This document shows, one piece after another, positions 18,339 to 29,211 of a stretch of 64,000 nt of DNA. Both the position numbers and the translations under genes were made by a program. Numbering within the stretch: the first letter of the stretch is position 1; each line of letters opens with the position of its first letter. The notes beneath the pieces were generated by a model. The model searched no databases, had not been told where the DNA came from, and saw only the letters and a program-made list of their open reading frames with translations. The stretch comes from Gemmatimonadaceae bacterium (GTDB taxonomy: Bacteria > Gemmatimonadota > Gemmatimonadetes > Gemmatimonadales > Gemmatimonadaceae): assembly GCA_020851035.1 (NCBI GenBank), contig JADZDM010000020.1, forward strand, positions 86,663 through 150,662, written 5' to 3'.

Positions 18339-19406
18339 TCAAGACGGTTCGAGTGCCACGGCAGCCGGCTTCCGCGCACTGACCAGCCTCCGGAGCACCG
18401 GGCCGAGCGGCTCCTCCACCAGTCGATGGATCGCAACGGCCGTGGTGACGGCGAACACGACGATCACCGCGAGTGCGATCGATGGTGCGACCCCGCGCTC
18501 CACCATCGCCTGGTACAGCACGAAGCCGGCGTTCTGGTGGATCAGGTACAGGGGATAGGTCAGCTCACCGGGGATGGTCGCCCAGCGTGTCTTCCCGATC
18601 GTGATCCGCCCCGTCCCCACCAGCAGGAACACACCGACCAGCACGACGACGATCGCACCATGCACGACCGGGTCCGGTGCGAAGCCGTTCCAGTCGTCTC
18701 CCATGCGACGCGCCTTCGCCACCGAGTGCCAGGCGCCGAGCGGCACCGCGGCCATCAGCAGCCCCACGCGCGCCGCGGTCCAGCCGCGCGAATGCGCGAG
18801 GAAGGTCACCGCGCCGATGGTGAAGAGCGGGGCGTAGTTCGCCACCAGCCAGCGTTCCACCGGGTACATCGGACGGATGGCATCGGCCAGCGACACCAGC
18901 AACCAGCCTGCCAGCAGCCATTCGCTGCGCTCCAGCAGCTTCGTGCGGATCGCGAGCCAGACCATCAGGTAGAACTGGAGCTCCACCGCCAGCGACCAGT
19001 ACGCACCGTCGACGTATTCCGCGCCGACATACTGCGGGATCAGCGTCAGGTTCCAGAGCCAGTCGACCCACGTCACCGCGAATCGCGGATCCCCACGCCA
19101 CGTCGTCAGCAGCCACGTGATGGTGGCAGCCACCCAGAGCGCAGGATAGAGCCGTGCGACCCGTGAGGCCACGAACGCACGCGGGGTGCGCCCGATCGCC
19201 GACATGAAGATCACGTACCCGCTCACCATGAAGAACAGGTCCACACCGAGGAACCCGTAGCGCGCGACGGGCTCCAGGCTCCGCAGCGGCACGTCCGTGA
19301 TCCAGTCCGACCGCGGCCCGCGCGACAGGTAGTGGAAGACCAGCACCGAGAATGCCGCGATGCCACGGAGCAGGTCGATGCCGTAGGTGCGCTGCGGTGG
19401 GTTCAT
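18339..19406 (-). CDS. Acyltransferase-3 family membrane protein (OafA/NodX type)
   Basis: The protein has 355 residues, about ten transmembrane segments, and the family start YGIDLLRGIAAFSVLVFHY with the catalytic His (about 25). FLGVDLFFMVSGYVIF (about 52-67), an RVARLYPALW motif and YWSLAVELQFYL are all typical. Members O-acylate (usually acetylate) sugars of lipopolysaccharide, capsule or peptidoglycan from the cytoplasmic side. It lies at the end of the polysaccharide locus, separated from rfbB by a long inverted repeat, so it is probably transcribed on its own. Confidence 0.9.
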   Translation of the reverse strand: MNPPQRTYGIDLLRGIAAFSVLVFHYLSRGPRSDWITDVPLRSLEPVARYGFLGVDLFFMVSGYVIFMSAIGRTPRAFVASRVARLYPALWVAATITWLLTTWRGDPRFAVTWVDWLWNLTLIPQYVGAEYVDGAYWSLAVELQFYLMVWLAIRTKLLERSEWLLAGWLLVSLADAIRPMYPVERWLVANYAPLFTIGAVTFLAHSRGWTAARVGLLMAAVPLGAWHSVAKARRMGDDWNGFAPDPVVHGAIVVVLVGVFLLVGTGRITIGKTRWATIPGELTYPLYLIHQNAGFVLYQAMVERGVAPSIALAVIVVFAVTTAVAIHRLVEEPLGPVLRRLVSARKPAAVALEPS

Positions 19407-19500
19407 CGCGTGGACGTGTGGCGCGGGACGGCAGTGGCGTCAGGCAGTGGGCCGGCCCGGCATGGTGGAGGCGCGTGCATGGGGGGGGCGGCCGCGGACT

Positions 19501-19688
19501 GGCCCATGAATCCTAGTGGATTGGAAATGAAGTTGGGATAGCATGAAGGGTGTCGTGGCACCCCACCCGCCAAGGCGGAAACCGCAGCAATACCAGCGGT
19601 ATTGCGAGGATTTCCAACGTCGGCGGGTGGGGTGTCACGGCGACCGACTGCACCCCGAACTTCGTTTCCAGTCCACCAGGGGCTGGCC
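19501..19688. repeat. Long imperfect inverted repeat between the acyltransferase and rfbB genes
   Basis: Two arms of about 90 nt face each other across a 3-nt centre (AGC). Matching pieces, in order, are GTGGAyTGGAAAyGAAGTT (19516-19534 with the segment ending near 19675), ACCCCACCCGCC (19560-19571 with 19622-19633), and the innermost GCAATACC/GGTATTGC at the centre. The outer ends share GGCC. No ORF or transposase is inside. It looks like a non-coding mobile or repetitive hairpin element (MITE or REP-like) or a very stable RNA hairpin. It occupies most of the 319-nt gap 19407-19725. Confidence 0.75.
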
Positions 19689-19725
19689 CACGCGGCGCAA
19701 GCGTGACGCTCGCCGGATGCCGCGA

Positions 19726-20844
19726 TCAGCTCTGTACGATCCCCATGTCCACCCACGCCCGGTAGCTGCCGTCCATCACCCGGCGCCACCAGGGCTCGTT
19801 GGCGAGGAACCATGCCACCGTCTCGCGGATGCCCTCCTCGAAGGTGCAGGATGGCACGAATCCCAGTTCCGACGCGATCTTGCGCGCGTCGATGGCGTAG
19901 CGGCGGTCGTGGCCGGGCCGGTCGGCCACGAACGTGACCAGGCTCGACGAGGGCACACCGGACGCCGCAGGGCAGGAGGAGAACCGCCCCCGCAGCGCCG
20001 CATCGGCCGCCATCCGTTCGTCCACCAGCGCGCAGACCAGCCGCACGATGTCGATGTTCGCCCACTCGTTGTGTCCCCCGACGTTGTACACCTCGCCGAC
20101 GCGCCCGCCATCCAGCACCGCCCGGATCGCGCGCGCATGGTCGAGCACGTACAGCCAGTCGCGGACGTTCCGGCCGTCACCGTACACCGGCAGCGGGCGG
20201 CCATCGAGGATGTTCACGATCACCAGCGGGATCAGCTTCTCGGGAAAGTGGTACGGCCCGTAGTTGTTCGAGCAGTTGGTGGTGGTGACGGGCAGCCCGT
20301 AGGTGTGGTGGTACGCCCGCACGAGGTGGTCAGACGCGGCCTTGCTCGCCGAATAGGGCGAGTTGGGTGCGTATGGGGTCGCCTCGTGGAACGGGGGATC
20401 GTCGGGGCCCAGCGACCCGTACACCTCGTCGGTCGAGACGTGATGGAACCGCACGTCGCCGGTGACGGCGCGCTCCTGCAGCCAGACGGCGCGCGCCGCC
20501 TTCAGCAGCTCGTGCGTGCCGGTCACGTTCGTCGCGATGAACGCGTCCGGCCCCGCGATGGAGCGGTCGACGTGCGACTCCGCGGCGAAGTGCACCACCG
20601 TGTCGAGCTGGTGCTCGCGCAGCAGGCCGGCGGCGAGGCCGGCCGTGCCGATGTCGCCGTGCACGAACACCAGGCGCGGGTCGGCACGCAGGTCGTCCAG
20701 GCTCGCGAGGTTGCCGGCGTACGTCAGCGCATCGAGCACCACCACCGTGCCGTCGCGTGTGGCCGACAGCCAGTGACGCACGAAGTTCGAGCCGATGAAG
20801 CCGGCGCCGCCGGTGACCAGCAGCCTACGCGTGGGAGAGCTCAT
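19726..20844 (-). CDS. rfbB: dTDP-glucose 4,6-dehydratase
   Basis: The 372-residue protein is an extended SDR. The NAD site is [18 protein letters not shown] (about 7-24), followed by [20 protein letters not shown], the catalytic STDEVYG and [12 protein letters not shown] (Tyr-x3-Lys), and the NCSNNYGPY segment, all diagnostic of RfbB/RmlB. It converts dTDP-glucose to dTDP-4-keto-6-deoxyglucose, step two of dTDP-L-rhamnose synthesis. ATG 20844 overlaps the rfbD 3' end by 20 nt. An insertion of about ten residues near 290 (SSCPAASG) is unusual for the family. It is the last gene of the rfbACDB run. Confidence 0.95.
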   Translation of the reverse strand: MSSPTRRLLVTGGAGFIGSNFVRHWLSATRDGTVVVLDALTYAGNLASLDDLRADPRLVFVHGDIGTAGLAAGLLREHQLDTVVHFAAESHVDRSIAGPDAFIATNVTGTHELLKAARAVWLQERAVTGDVRFHHVSTDEVYGSLGPDDPPFHEATPYAPNSPYSASKAASDHLVRAYHHTYGLPVTTTNCSNNYGPYHFPEKLIPLVIVNILDGRPLPVYGDGRNVRDWLYVLDHARAIRAVLDGGRVGEVYNVGGHNEWANIDIVRLVCALVDERMAADAALRGRFSSCPAASGVPSSSLVTFVADRPGHDRRYAIDARKIASELGFVPSCTFEEGIRETVAWFLANEPWWRRVMDGSYRAWVDMGIVQS

Positions 20845-21700
20845 CGAGCATGGTGCGAAGGTTCGTGCGCCAGTGCTGCGGCGCCCGATGCAGCGCAGCC
20901 GTGGTCGCGGTGGTGTCCAGCACACTGTACGCCGGTCGTGCCGCCGGCGTCGGGTAGTCGGCGGTGGCGATCGGCCGCACCGGCACGGCGTGGCGGAGCA
21001 GCCCGCGCACCAGCGCCTCCTCCTGCACCGCCACCGCGAGGTCGTACCAGCTCGCGACGCCGGCGTCGGTCCAGTGCAGCACGCCGGCAAGCGATGGCAC
21101 CGCGGCCGCGGCCCATATCGTGACCGCGAGCTCGCGCGCCCAGGTGGGAGTGCCCACCTGGTCCGACACGACGCGCACCACGTCGCGCCCGGCCATCAGG
21201 CGCAGCATGGTCTTCACGAAGTTCGCGCCATGCGCGGAATGCAGCCATGCGGTGCGGATCACCAGCGCCTGCCCACCCAGTGCACCGAGCACGGCAAGCT
21301 CCCCGTCGCGCTTCGTCTGCCCGTACACCGAGGCCGGCGCCGGCAGGTCCGACGGTCGCCACGGCCCCGCGGCCGCGCCACTGAACACGTAGTCGGTGGA
21401 CACCTGGATCATGCGCGCGCCATGATGCGCCGCCGCCCGGGCCAGCAATCGCGCCGCGCCGGCATTCACGGCAGCCGCCAGCTCCGGCTCAGCCTCGGCA
21501 CGGTCCACGGCCGTGAACGCCGCGGCATTGATCACCAGCGACGGACGGCAGGCGCCGACGCACGCCTCGACCGCATCGGCATCGGTCACGTCCAGCTCCG
21601 CGATGTCCACCGCCACGAGGCGCACGCCCTCCGGCACCGTGCGGCACAGCTCCGCGCCGAGCTGGCCTGCGGCGCCGGTGACCAGCACCGGGCCGGTCAC
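20825..21700 (-). CDS. rfbD: dTDP-4-dehydrorhamnose reductase
   Basis: An SDR of 291 residues with [14 protein letters not shown] at the N-terminus, [20 protein letters not shown] and YGQTKRDGE (Tyr-x3-Lys), as in RmlD. It reduces dTDP-4-keto-L-rhamnose to dTDP-L-rhamnose with NADPH, the final step. The start is GTG at 21700, overlapping the rfbC stop by 4 nt; longer in-frame extensions have no domain character. Confidence 0.94.
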   Translation of the reverse strand: MTGPVLVTGAAGQLGAELCRTVPEGVRLVAVDIAELDVTDADAVEACVGACRPSLVINAAAFTAVDRAEAEPELAAAVNAGAARLLARAAAHHGARMIQVSTDYVFSGAAAGPWRPSDLPAPASVYGQTKRDGELAVLGALGGQALVIRTAWLHSAHGANFVKTMLRLMAGRDVVRVVSDQVGTPTWARELAVTIWAAAAVPSLAGVLHWTDAGVASWYDLAVAVQEEALVRGLLRHAVPVRPIATADYPTPAARPAYSVLDTTATTAALHRAPQHWRTNLRTMLDELSHA

Positions 21701-22245
21701 GGCAGCGTCTCGAGTTCGGCGAGCCGAACGCCCATCAGGTCCTTCGCGGAGAGGATCGGGGCCATGCCGGGCGGGAGGGGCCAGTCGATGCCCAGCGCCG
21801 GGTCGTTCCACAGCAGCGTGCGTTCGCTGGTCTGGTCGTAGCGGTCCGTCACCTTGTACTGCAGGTCAGCCGTCTCCGAGAGCACCAGGTAGCCATGGGC
21901 GTACCCCGCCGGGATCCAGAGCTGCCGATGGTCCTCTCCGGAAAGCTCGAGGCCGAGCGACTGCCCGAAGGTGGGCGACGACCGCCGCACGTCCACCACG
22001 ACATCCCAGATGCGGCCGCTGCTGCACCGCACCAGCTTGCCCTGCGTGTGCCGGAGCTGGAAGTGCAGGCCGCGGATCGTGCCGCGCAGCGACCGGCTCT
22101 GGTTGTCCTGCACGAACCCCGTGTCCGCCACCTGCAACCGGAAGGCCTCGTCGTTCCAGCTGGCGAGGAAGAACCCGCGTGCGTCGGCGAACACCCTCGG
22201 TTCCAGCACGCAGACTCCGGGGAGCGCCAGACGCGTGACCTTCAC
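21697..22245 (-). CDS. rfbC: dTDP-4-dehydrorhamnose 3,5-epimerase
   Basis: The 182-residue cupin shows the RmlC landmarks: [26 protein letters not shown] with the catalytic His, [11 protein letters not shown], and [14 protein letters not shown]. It epimerises C3 and C5 of dTDP-4-keto-6-deoxyglucose. Length is normal. The start overlaps the rfbA stop by 4 nt and its stop overlaps the rfbD start by 4 nt, so all four genes should be translated in step. Confidence 0.95.
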   Translation of the reverse strand: MKVTRLALPGVCVLEPRVFADARGFFLASWNDEAFRLQVADTGFVQDNQSRSLRGTIRGLHFQLRHTQGKLVRCSSGRIWDVVVDVRRSSPTFGQSLGLELSGEDHRQLWIPAGYAHGYLVLSETADLQYKVTDRYDQTSERTLLWNDPALGIDWPLPPGMAPILSAKDLMGVRLAELETLP

Positions 22246-23162
22246 CTGCCGCGCGCCTCGTCGAGCATGGCGACGAGGTACTGCCCGTACTGCGTCTTCC
22301 GGAGCGGCTCGGCCAGCCGCAGCACCTGGTCATCGTCGATCCACCCGAGTCGCCACGCGATCTCCTCGGGGCAGGCGATCTTCAGTCCCTGGCGCTGCTC
22401 GATGGTCTGGATGAACTGGCCAGCCTGCAGCAGCGATTCGTGCGATCCGGTGTCGAGCCACGCGGTGCCGCGGCCAAGGAGCTGCACGTTCAGGGCGCCC
22501 ATCGCCAGGTAGGCGCGGTTCACGTCCGTGATCTCGAGCTCCCCGCGCGCCGACGGCCGGATGCCGGCCGCGATGTCGCAGACCTGCCGGTCGTAGAAGT
22601 AGAGGCCCGTGACGGCATAGTTCGAGCGTGGCTTCGCCGGCTTCTCCTCGATGCCCACGGCCCGCCCGTCGGCGTCGAACTCCACCACCCCGTACGCCGA
22701 CGCATCGCTCACGCGGTAGCCGAAGACCGTCGCGCCGCTCGGCACCGCACTGGCCCGCTTCAGGGCCTGCGGCAGGTCCTGCCCGTAGAAGATGTTGTCG
22801 CCGAGCACGAGGCAGCTCGGCCGGTCGTCGACGAACTCGCGGCCGATGAGGAAGGCCTGCGCGAGGCCGTCGGGGGATGGCTGCACCGCATAGCGCAGCG
22901 ACATGCCCCACTGCGACCCGTCGCCGAGCAGGCGCTGGAAGAACACCTGCTCGTGCGGGGTCGTGATCAGCAGCACGTCCCGCACCTGCGCCAGCATCAG
23001 CGTGGAGAGCGGGTAGTAGATCATCGGCTTGTCGTACACCGGCAGGAGCTGCTTGCTGACGCCCTGCGTGATCGGGTACAGCCGCGTCCCCGAGCCGCCG
23101 GCGAGCACGATGCCGCACCGCGCGCCGCCGGCGATCGTGCCGGTCGTGCCGTCCGTCGTCAT
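22242..23162 (-). CDS. rfbA: Glucose-1-phosphate thymidylyltransferase
   Basis: The N-terminal [16 protein letters not shown] nucleotide motif, [33 protein letters not shown] (metal site Asp) and [20 protein letters not shown] identify RmlA. It makes dTDP-glucose from dTTP and glucose-1-phosphate and is the first gene of the dTDP-rhamnose operon. ATG 23162 is used; a GTG at 23171 would add three residues. Upstream, a 60-bp gap separates it from the end of gltA, so co-transcription with gltA cannot be excluded. Confidence 0.95.
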   Translation of the reverse strand: MTTDGTTGTIAGGARCGIVLAGGSGTRLYPITQGVSKQLLPVYDKPMIYYPLSTLMLAQVRDVLLITTPHEQVFFQRLLGDGSQWGMSLRYAVQPSPDGLAQAFLIGREFVDDRPSCLVLGDNIFYGQDLPQALKRASAVPSGATVFGYRVSDASAYGVVEFDADGRAVGIEEKPAKPRSNYAVTGLYFYDRQVCDIAAGIRPSARGELEITDVNRAYLAMGALNVQLLGRGTAWLDTGSHESLLQAGQFIQTIEQRQGLKIACPEEIAWRLGWIDDDQVLRLAEPLRKTQYGQYLVAMLDEARGR

Positions 23163-23222
23163 CGCGCACACCGGCGCATGGTCATCCCGGCCGCCGCGCG
23201 GCCCGCTGTCGGTGTCACCGGG

Positions 23223-24584
<1,362 letters not shown>

Positions 24585-24785
24585 CCCGCGGTCTCCGCTC
24601 TGGAAGGTGGTGCTGTGCCCGGGCAGGTCCCGGCGCCTGACGGCCTGCACGCGCCGGCCCTGGCAGACACCGGGCCGAACGCACGCCGCGCGCGTGCTCC
24701 GGCCAAAACTAACGAGGAGTCCCGGTTCGGGACGTGCGCCGCCCAGCCGACGCCCCGCGCACGCGCCGACCCGACCGCCGCCGCG

Positions 24786-26432
24786 TCACGGCGCGCGCCA
24801 GACTCGCTCGCCCTGCACGGTGAACACCACCGAGTCACCCGCGAGCGGGAGGAACACGCTGCGGAGCATGGCCGGACTCGGATCCGGCCGCTGGCGGAAG
24901 CTCCAGCCATCGCGCGGGCCGCTGTCGGTGCGCACCAGCGACTCCCCCACGAAGATCCGGCCGCCGCCGGCGCGTGACTTCGCGACCGCGGCCGCGACGA
25001 TCTCCTGCCATCGCGCCGGCTCGAGGTTCACGACGCTGGACACGTTGATCACCCTCGGCAGGCCGACGTCGTGCGGCGCATAGATCTGCGACTTCCGGTT
25101 GCCGAACAGCAGCACGAGGTCCGCCGGACGCGTGTGTGCATGGAGCGCCGCCAGCCAGGTCCGGCGGAACGAGTCCGCCGCGAGCAGCGGCCTGAGGTTC
25201 CCCAGCACATTGGTCGCCACGATGAGGCCGGTGGCAGCGACACCGGCCACCACGATCCGTGAGCCACCGGTCCGCCGGCCCCACGACTGGAGCGCCACCG
25301 CCAGCAGCAGCACCTGCAGCGGCAGCGACGGGAAATACCGCTCCAGGTCCGTGCCCTGCCACGACAGCGCGAAGCCGAGGTTGATCCCGATCCCGAGGAC
25401 GGCAGCGAGCAGGATGTTCCGATGCGCCGTCGCGAGCGTCTTCCACCCCTTCCAGAGCACCAGCGCGAGCGCGGCGACACTCCCGTAGGCCAGCACGAGC
25501 ACGCCGAGCCACACCGTGGCCGGGAAAGCCACGTCGCCGTTCATCCAGAGCCGGAGTCGCTGCGGAAAATCGCTCAGCGACGCCAGCGACTGCGGCACGC
25601 CCACGATCACGCGGAAGACCTGGCTCGGCCCGAACGCCGTGGCAATCCCGTGGCTCGAGGAGCGGATCCACCCCAGCAGGTCCACCGTGGCCGGCGTCGG
25701 CGTCTGGTAGCGGGCCAGTCCGATGGCGGCGGCGCCCGAGTGCAACACCGCCAGCGGCCCGACCAGGAAGACCAGGAACGCCACGGTGAAGATCGCGGTC
25801 TTCACGAGGCGCGACCGGCTCAACAGGCCCGGCGCCCCGTCATGCAACAGCACGACCACCCAGACCGCGGGGGCGGCGATCACCTGCACGCCCCATGCGG
25901 CAGCCGAGAGCGCCGCGAAGCTGGCCGAGAGGGCAACGCGACCGAGGTCCTCGCCACCCGTCACCGCGCCCCCGTCGCGCGGCACCGCGAAGGACAGCGC
26001 GAGGATCAGCAGCAGCACGCTCAGCGAATAGCTGCAGCCCGAGTATGCATAGGTCCAGAAGCCGTTCGACACCAGGAACACGGCAGCGGCAGCGGTCGCC
26101 GCGGCGGGTTCCACATACTGCCGCAGCAGCCGGTGCATCGCAGCCACCGACGCCACGCTCATCAGCAGCGACAGGCCCTGGAGGACCCACAGGGTGTCGG
26201 ACGCGGTCCCGTCCAGGCCGGCGATGCCGGCGATGACCGCGCCGATCGGCCGCCAGAGCAGGTGCCCCGGCTCGACCAGGACGCCGGCGTGGATGTCGAT
26301 CGCGTAGCTGATGCCGTCGCCGTACCAGACCCCCTCGCTGAGCAGGTACGCCACCGCGGCACAGACACCGAGCAGCAGCGCGGTGATCGAGTCGCGCCGC
26401 GTCCACGGGGTGATCGCACTAGAGGTCTGCAT
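24786..26432 (-). CDS. Polytopic membrane protein of unknown function, possibly GT-C type
   Basis: The 548-residue protein has roughly ten transmembrane helices and a soluble C-terminal part of about 130 residues. The first extracytoplasmic loop, SEGVWYGDGISYAIDIHAG, with clustered Asp residues, recalls the acidic loop 1 of GT-C glycosyltransferases, and GHLLWRPIG follows. This is a resemblance, not a family match. It overlaps the gtrA-like gene by 14 nt, and a GtrA/GT2 pair often works with a membrane transferase that modifies a polysaccharide with glucose, so a periplasmic glycosyl transfer step is a reasonable guess. Confidence 0.75.
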   Translation of the reverse strand: MQTSSAITPWTRRDSITALLLGVCAAVAYLLSEGVWYGDGISYAIDIHAGVLVEPGHLLWRPIGAVIAGIAGLDGTASDTLWVLQGLSLLMSVASVAAMHRLLRQYVEPAAATAAAAVFLVSNGFWTYAYSGCSYSLSVLLLILALSFAVPRDGGAVTGGEDLGRVALSASFAALSAAAWGVQVIAAPAVWVVVLLHDGAPGLLSRSRLVKTAIFTVAFLVFLVGPLAVLHSGAAAIGLARYQTPTPATVDLLGWIRSSSHGIATAFGPSQVFRVIVGVPQSLASLSDFPQRLRLWMNGDVAFPATVWLGVLVLAYGSVAALALVLWKGWKTLATAHRNILLAAVLGIGINLGFALSWQGTDLERYFPSLPLQVLLLAVALQSWGRRTGGSRIVVAGVAATGLIVATNVLGNLRPLLAADSFRRTWLAALHAHTRPADLVLLFGNRKSQIYAPHDVGLPRVINVSSVVNLEPARWQEIVAAAVAKSRAGGGRIFVGESLVRTDSGPRDGWSFRQRPDPSPAMLRSVFLPLAGDSVVFTVQGERVWRAP

Positions 26433-26835
26433 GGGCCTCGTTCTTGTCAGCGGAGAAGACCAGGCGGCTCGAGAGCAGGAAGTTGACGCCCAGTCCTGCG
26501 ATGGAGCCCACGCCCACCGCCGTCACCGGCGCGAGCCCCTGCGTGCCGATGCGCGCGATGACCAGCGAGTAGGCCCCGAAGTTCACGGCGGCACCGACGC
26601 TGTTCGCCGCCAGGAACCCCGCGAACTCGCGCAGCGGCGGCCTGGCAGAGCGGAAGTTGAGGGTGCGGTTGAGGAACCAGGTGGTCGTGACCGCAGCGCA
26701 GAACGACGCCACCCGCGCCAGGTACGGATTCACGCCGGCGCCGCGCACCAGCGCGAACACGATCGAGGCATCGACCACGAACCCGACCACGCCGATGCCG
26801 GCGAACCAGAGGAACTGCCGCACGCGCACGGGCAT
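26419..26835 (-). CDS. GtrA family flippase-like protein
   Basis: The protein has 138 residues and four transmembrane helices in the GtrA pattern: FLWFAGIGVVGFVVDASIVFAL, ATTTWFLNRTLNFRS-like TTTWFLNRTLNFRS, and GLGVNFLLSSRLVF near the end. GtrA proteins are thought to flip undecaprenyl-phosphate-linked monosaccharides. The downstream partner is the polytopic protein and the upstream one a DPM1-like GT2 enzyme 7 nt away, the classic three-gene arrangement for periplasmic glycosylation. Confidence 0.92.
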   Translation of the reverse strand: MPVRVRQFLWFAGIGVVGFVVDASIVFALVRGAGVNPYLARVASFCAAVTTTWFLNRTLNFRSARPPLREFAGFLAANSVGAAVNFGAYSLVIARIGTQGLAPVTAVGVGSIAGLGVNFLLSSRLVFSADKNEAHADL

Positions 26836-26842
26836 GGCGCGG

Positions 26843-27781
26843 CTATCGCCCGGTGATGCGGATCGACTGCGCGAGGTAGTGCAGCCGCTTCATCTCATTG
26901 CGGGCACGGGTCACCGTCGACAGCACGAGGCCGCACACGAGGCTCAGTGCCGCCACCACCGTCAGGCCCACCACCAGCACCGCCGTCGGCAGGCGCGGCA
27001 CGGTGTGCGTGTCGAGGTAGGTGAGCACGATCGGCGTCGCCAGCACCAGCGACAGCGCCACCAGCACGCCGGCCACGATGCCGAAGAACTGCATCGGGAG
27101 TTCGTCCTTCACCAGCAGGCCGATGGTGCGGAGGATGCGGAACCCGTCGCGGTAGGTCGAGAGCTTGCTCACGCTCCCGGGCGGCCGCTCGTTGTACGGC
27201 GTGCGCCGCTCCGCGATCGGGCAGCGCAGCTGCAGCGCGTGCACGGTGAGCTCCGTCTCGATCTCGAAGCCGGCCGACAGCGCAGGGAAGCTCTTCACGA
27301 ACCGGCGCGACATCACGCGGTAGCCGGAGAGCATGTCCTGCGACCGGTTGCCGAAGATGTAGGACACCAGGCTGGTGAGCATCCAGTTGCCGAAGCGGTG
27401 CCCGCGGCGGTAGGCGGCCTCGCCGGTCTCGTCGCGGATCGCACTGACCATGTCGACCGACTCGGAGAGCAGCACCTCGATCAGGGCCGGCGCCGCCGAG
27501 GCGTCATAGGTGTCGTCACCGTCGACCATGATGTAGACGTCGGCCTCGACATCGGCGAACATCCGCCGCACCACGTTCCCCTTCCCCTTCTGCGGCTCGT
27601 AGCGCACCACCGCGCCATGCTCGCGCGCCACGCGCGAGGTGCCGTCGGTCGAGCAGTTGTCGTAGACGAACACCGTGGCGGCCGGCAGCGCGGCACGGAA
27701 CGCATCGATCGTGCGCCCGATCGCCACTTCCTCGTTGTGGCAGGGAATGACGACCGCGACGGTGGGATTCAGGTCAGGCAT
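26843..27781 (-). CDS. Dolichyl-phosphate-mannose-synthase-like glycosyltransferase (GT2)
   Basis: A GT2 domain fills about 1-220: VAVVIPCHNEEVAIG, VYDNCSTDGT, the DxD equivalent VDGDDTYD, and SQDMLSGYRVMSRRF. Two transmembrane helices follow (about 225-290). This matches transferases that put a sugar onto undecaprenyl phosphate (GtrB/DPM1/ArnC type). Start ATG 27781; an extension to 27871 is Arg-rich and unlikely. It should supply the lipid-linked sugar used by the two genes downstream. Confidence 0.92.
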   Translation of the reverse strand: MPDLNPTVAVVIPCHNEEVAIGRTIDAFRAALPAATVFVYDNCSTDGTSRVAREHGAVVRYEPQKGKGNVVRRMFADVEADVYIMVDGDDTYDASAAPALIEVLLSESVDMVSAIRDETGEAAYRRGHRFGNWMLTSLVSYIFGNRSQDMLSGYRVMSRRFVKSFPALSAGFEIETELTVHALQLRCPIAERRTPYNERPPGSVSKLSTYRDGFRILRTIGLLVKDELPMQFFGIVAGVLVALSLVLATPIVLTYLDTHTVPRLPTAVLVVGLTVVAALSLVCGLVLSTVTRARNEMKRLHYLAQSIRITGR

Positions 27782-27993
27782 GGCTGGTTGGGAAACGGAT
27801 CGCACAACGGACTGCCGTGCGGCACCCGCGGACCGGGGCAACACCATGCCTCGCGCACCAGTGCGCCGCATGGCGACGCACCCCGGACGTCAGGAGGGAC
27901 ATGCCGGGACGGGAAAAGTACCAGAAACGACGCATCATCGCACCCGACGGTCACGGGTGCCACGCAACGGACCAGCAACGCGACAGCAGGCCA

Positions 27994-29202
27994 TCATCGC
28001 GCCGCACCGAGCCAGTCGGCATACGTGCGCACCATCTCGCGCCCGATCTGCACCCAGTCGTACCGCTCGGACGCCAGCGTCCGGACCGCCGCCGACATGC
28101 GGCGGCGGGCCGCCGGGTCCGAGGCGAGCCGCTCGACCTGCGCCACCCACTCGGCCGGCGTCGCCGCGTCGGCCAGGAGCACCGTCTCGCCGTCGGTGAC
28201 GTCGATGCCTTCGGCGCCGATCACCGTGGAGATCACCGGTGTGCCGATCGCCATCGACTCGAGGATCTTGAGGCGCGTGCCGCCACCGGTCCGCAGCGGC
28301 ACGATCGAGGCCAGCGCGCCGTCGTAGTACGGGCGCACATCCGGCACCGTCCCGGTGACCGTCACGCCGGGCACCGACGCCAGCGCGCGCACCGCCTCGG
28401 TCGGGTTGGCCCCGACGATCGAGAGGCGCGCCGCCGGGAACCGCGCCCGCATCGCCGGCCAGGTCGTGGTCACGAAATGCTGCGCCGCATCGACGTTCGG
28501 GAAGTAGTCCATGGAGCCGACGAAGACGAGATGCACGTCACCCGGCACGTGCGCACCACGCGGCGTGAACGCCGCGCAGTCCACGCCGTTCTCCGCCACC
28601 GCGATGCGCGCGCGCGGCGCCAGCGCCGCCAGCTGCTCCTGCTCGCGGCGGCTGCACACCACGTGCCCGAAGCCGGAGTGCAGGATCTCGCGCTCGGTCC
28701 GCGCCAGCTTGCGCGCGGTCATCCGCGCGTACCAGCGGCGACCGGCCGACGGCGTCGTCTCCGCGAAGCGCGCCATCGCCTCGGACTCGATGTTGTGCCA
28801 GTTGAAGATCACCCGGCCACCGCCGATGCGCTGCGCCAGCTGCGCGAAGTGCAGCATGTGGATGCTGTCGGCATGGATCACGTCGAACCGCACCTGCGCG
28901 GCGACGCGGCGCACCGCATCGTCCATCGCGGCGCTCGCATAGTTCAGCAGCGGGAAGGCCGTCCGGCCGACGGCACCGCGCAGCAGCCGCACCGGGCTGT
29001 ACGTCGGCGGCTTGGGGATCCCCTCGAGCGCCGCACAGAACGGCAGGTCCGCCGCCGTCTGCGCGGGGCCGTCCGGCGCGGCGAAGTACAGGTACGTCAG
29101 CGCGCTGCCCGCGCCGAGCGCCTTCGCCAGGTGGTAGTCGCGCAGCTTGGCGCCGCTCTGCGTGGGCCAGCACTGGCGCGGCGAGAGGTACAGGACGTTC
29201 AT
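27994..29202 (-). CDS. Glycosyltransferase family 4 protein (GT-B)
   Basis: A 402-residue GT-B enzyme. The N-terminal half opens with MNVLYLSPRQCWPTQSG and contains DVIHADSIHM; the C-terminal half has NGVDCAAFTPR, LVFVGSMDYFPNVDA, VPLRTGGGTRLKILESMAIG and VISTVIGAEGID, the donor-site E-x7-E region of GT4. Specificity cannot be inferred. The gap of 212 nt to the DPM1-like gene suggests a separate promoter for the latter. The acetyltransferase gene lies 9 nt upstream. Confidence 0.9.
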   Translation of the reverse strand: MNVLYLSPRQCWPTQSGAKLRDYHLAKALGAGSALTYLYFAAPDGPAQTAADLPFCAALEGIPKPPTYSPVRLLRGAVGRTAFPLLNYASAAMDDAVRRVAAQVRFDVIHADSIHMLHFAQLAQRIGGGRVIFNWHNIESEAMARFAETTPSAGRRWYARMTARKLARTEREILHSGFGHVVCSRREQEQLAALAPRARIAVAENGVDCAAFTPRGAHVPGDVHLVFVGSMDYFPNVDAAQHFVTTTWPAMRARFPAARLSIVGANPTEAVRALASVPGVTVTGTVPDVRPYYDGALASIVPLRTGGGTRLKILESMAIGTPVISTVIGAEGIDVTDGETVLLADAATPAEWVAQVERLASDPAARRRMSAAVRTLASERYDWVQIGREMVRTYADWLGAAR

Positions 29203-29211
29203 CGGCTTCGG

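Noticed and set aside
18340..18360. tRNA-like GGTTCGA motif
   Set aside because: No acceptor or anticodon stem can be formed around it, and it lies at the end of the acyltransferase gene.
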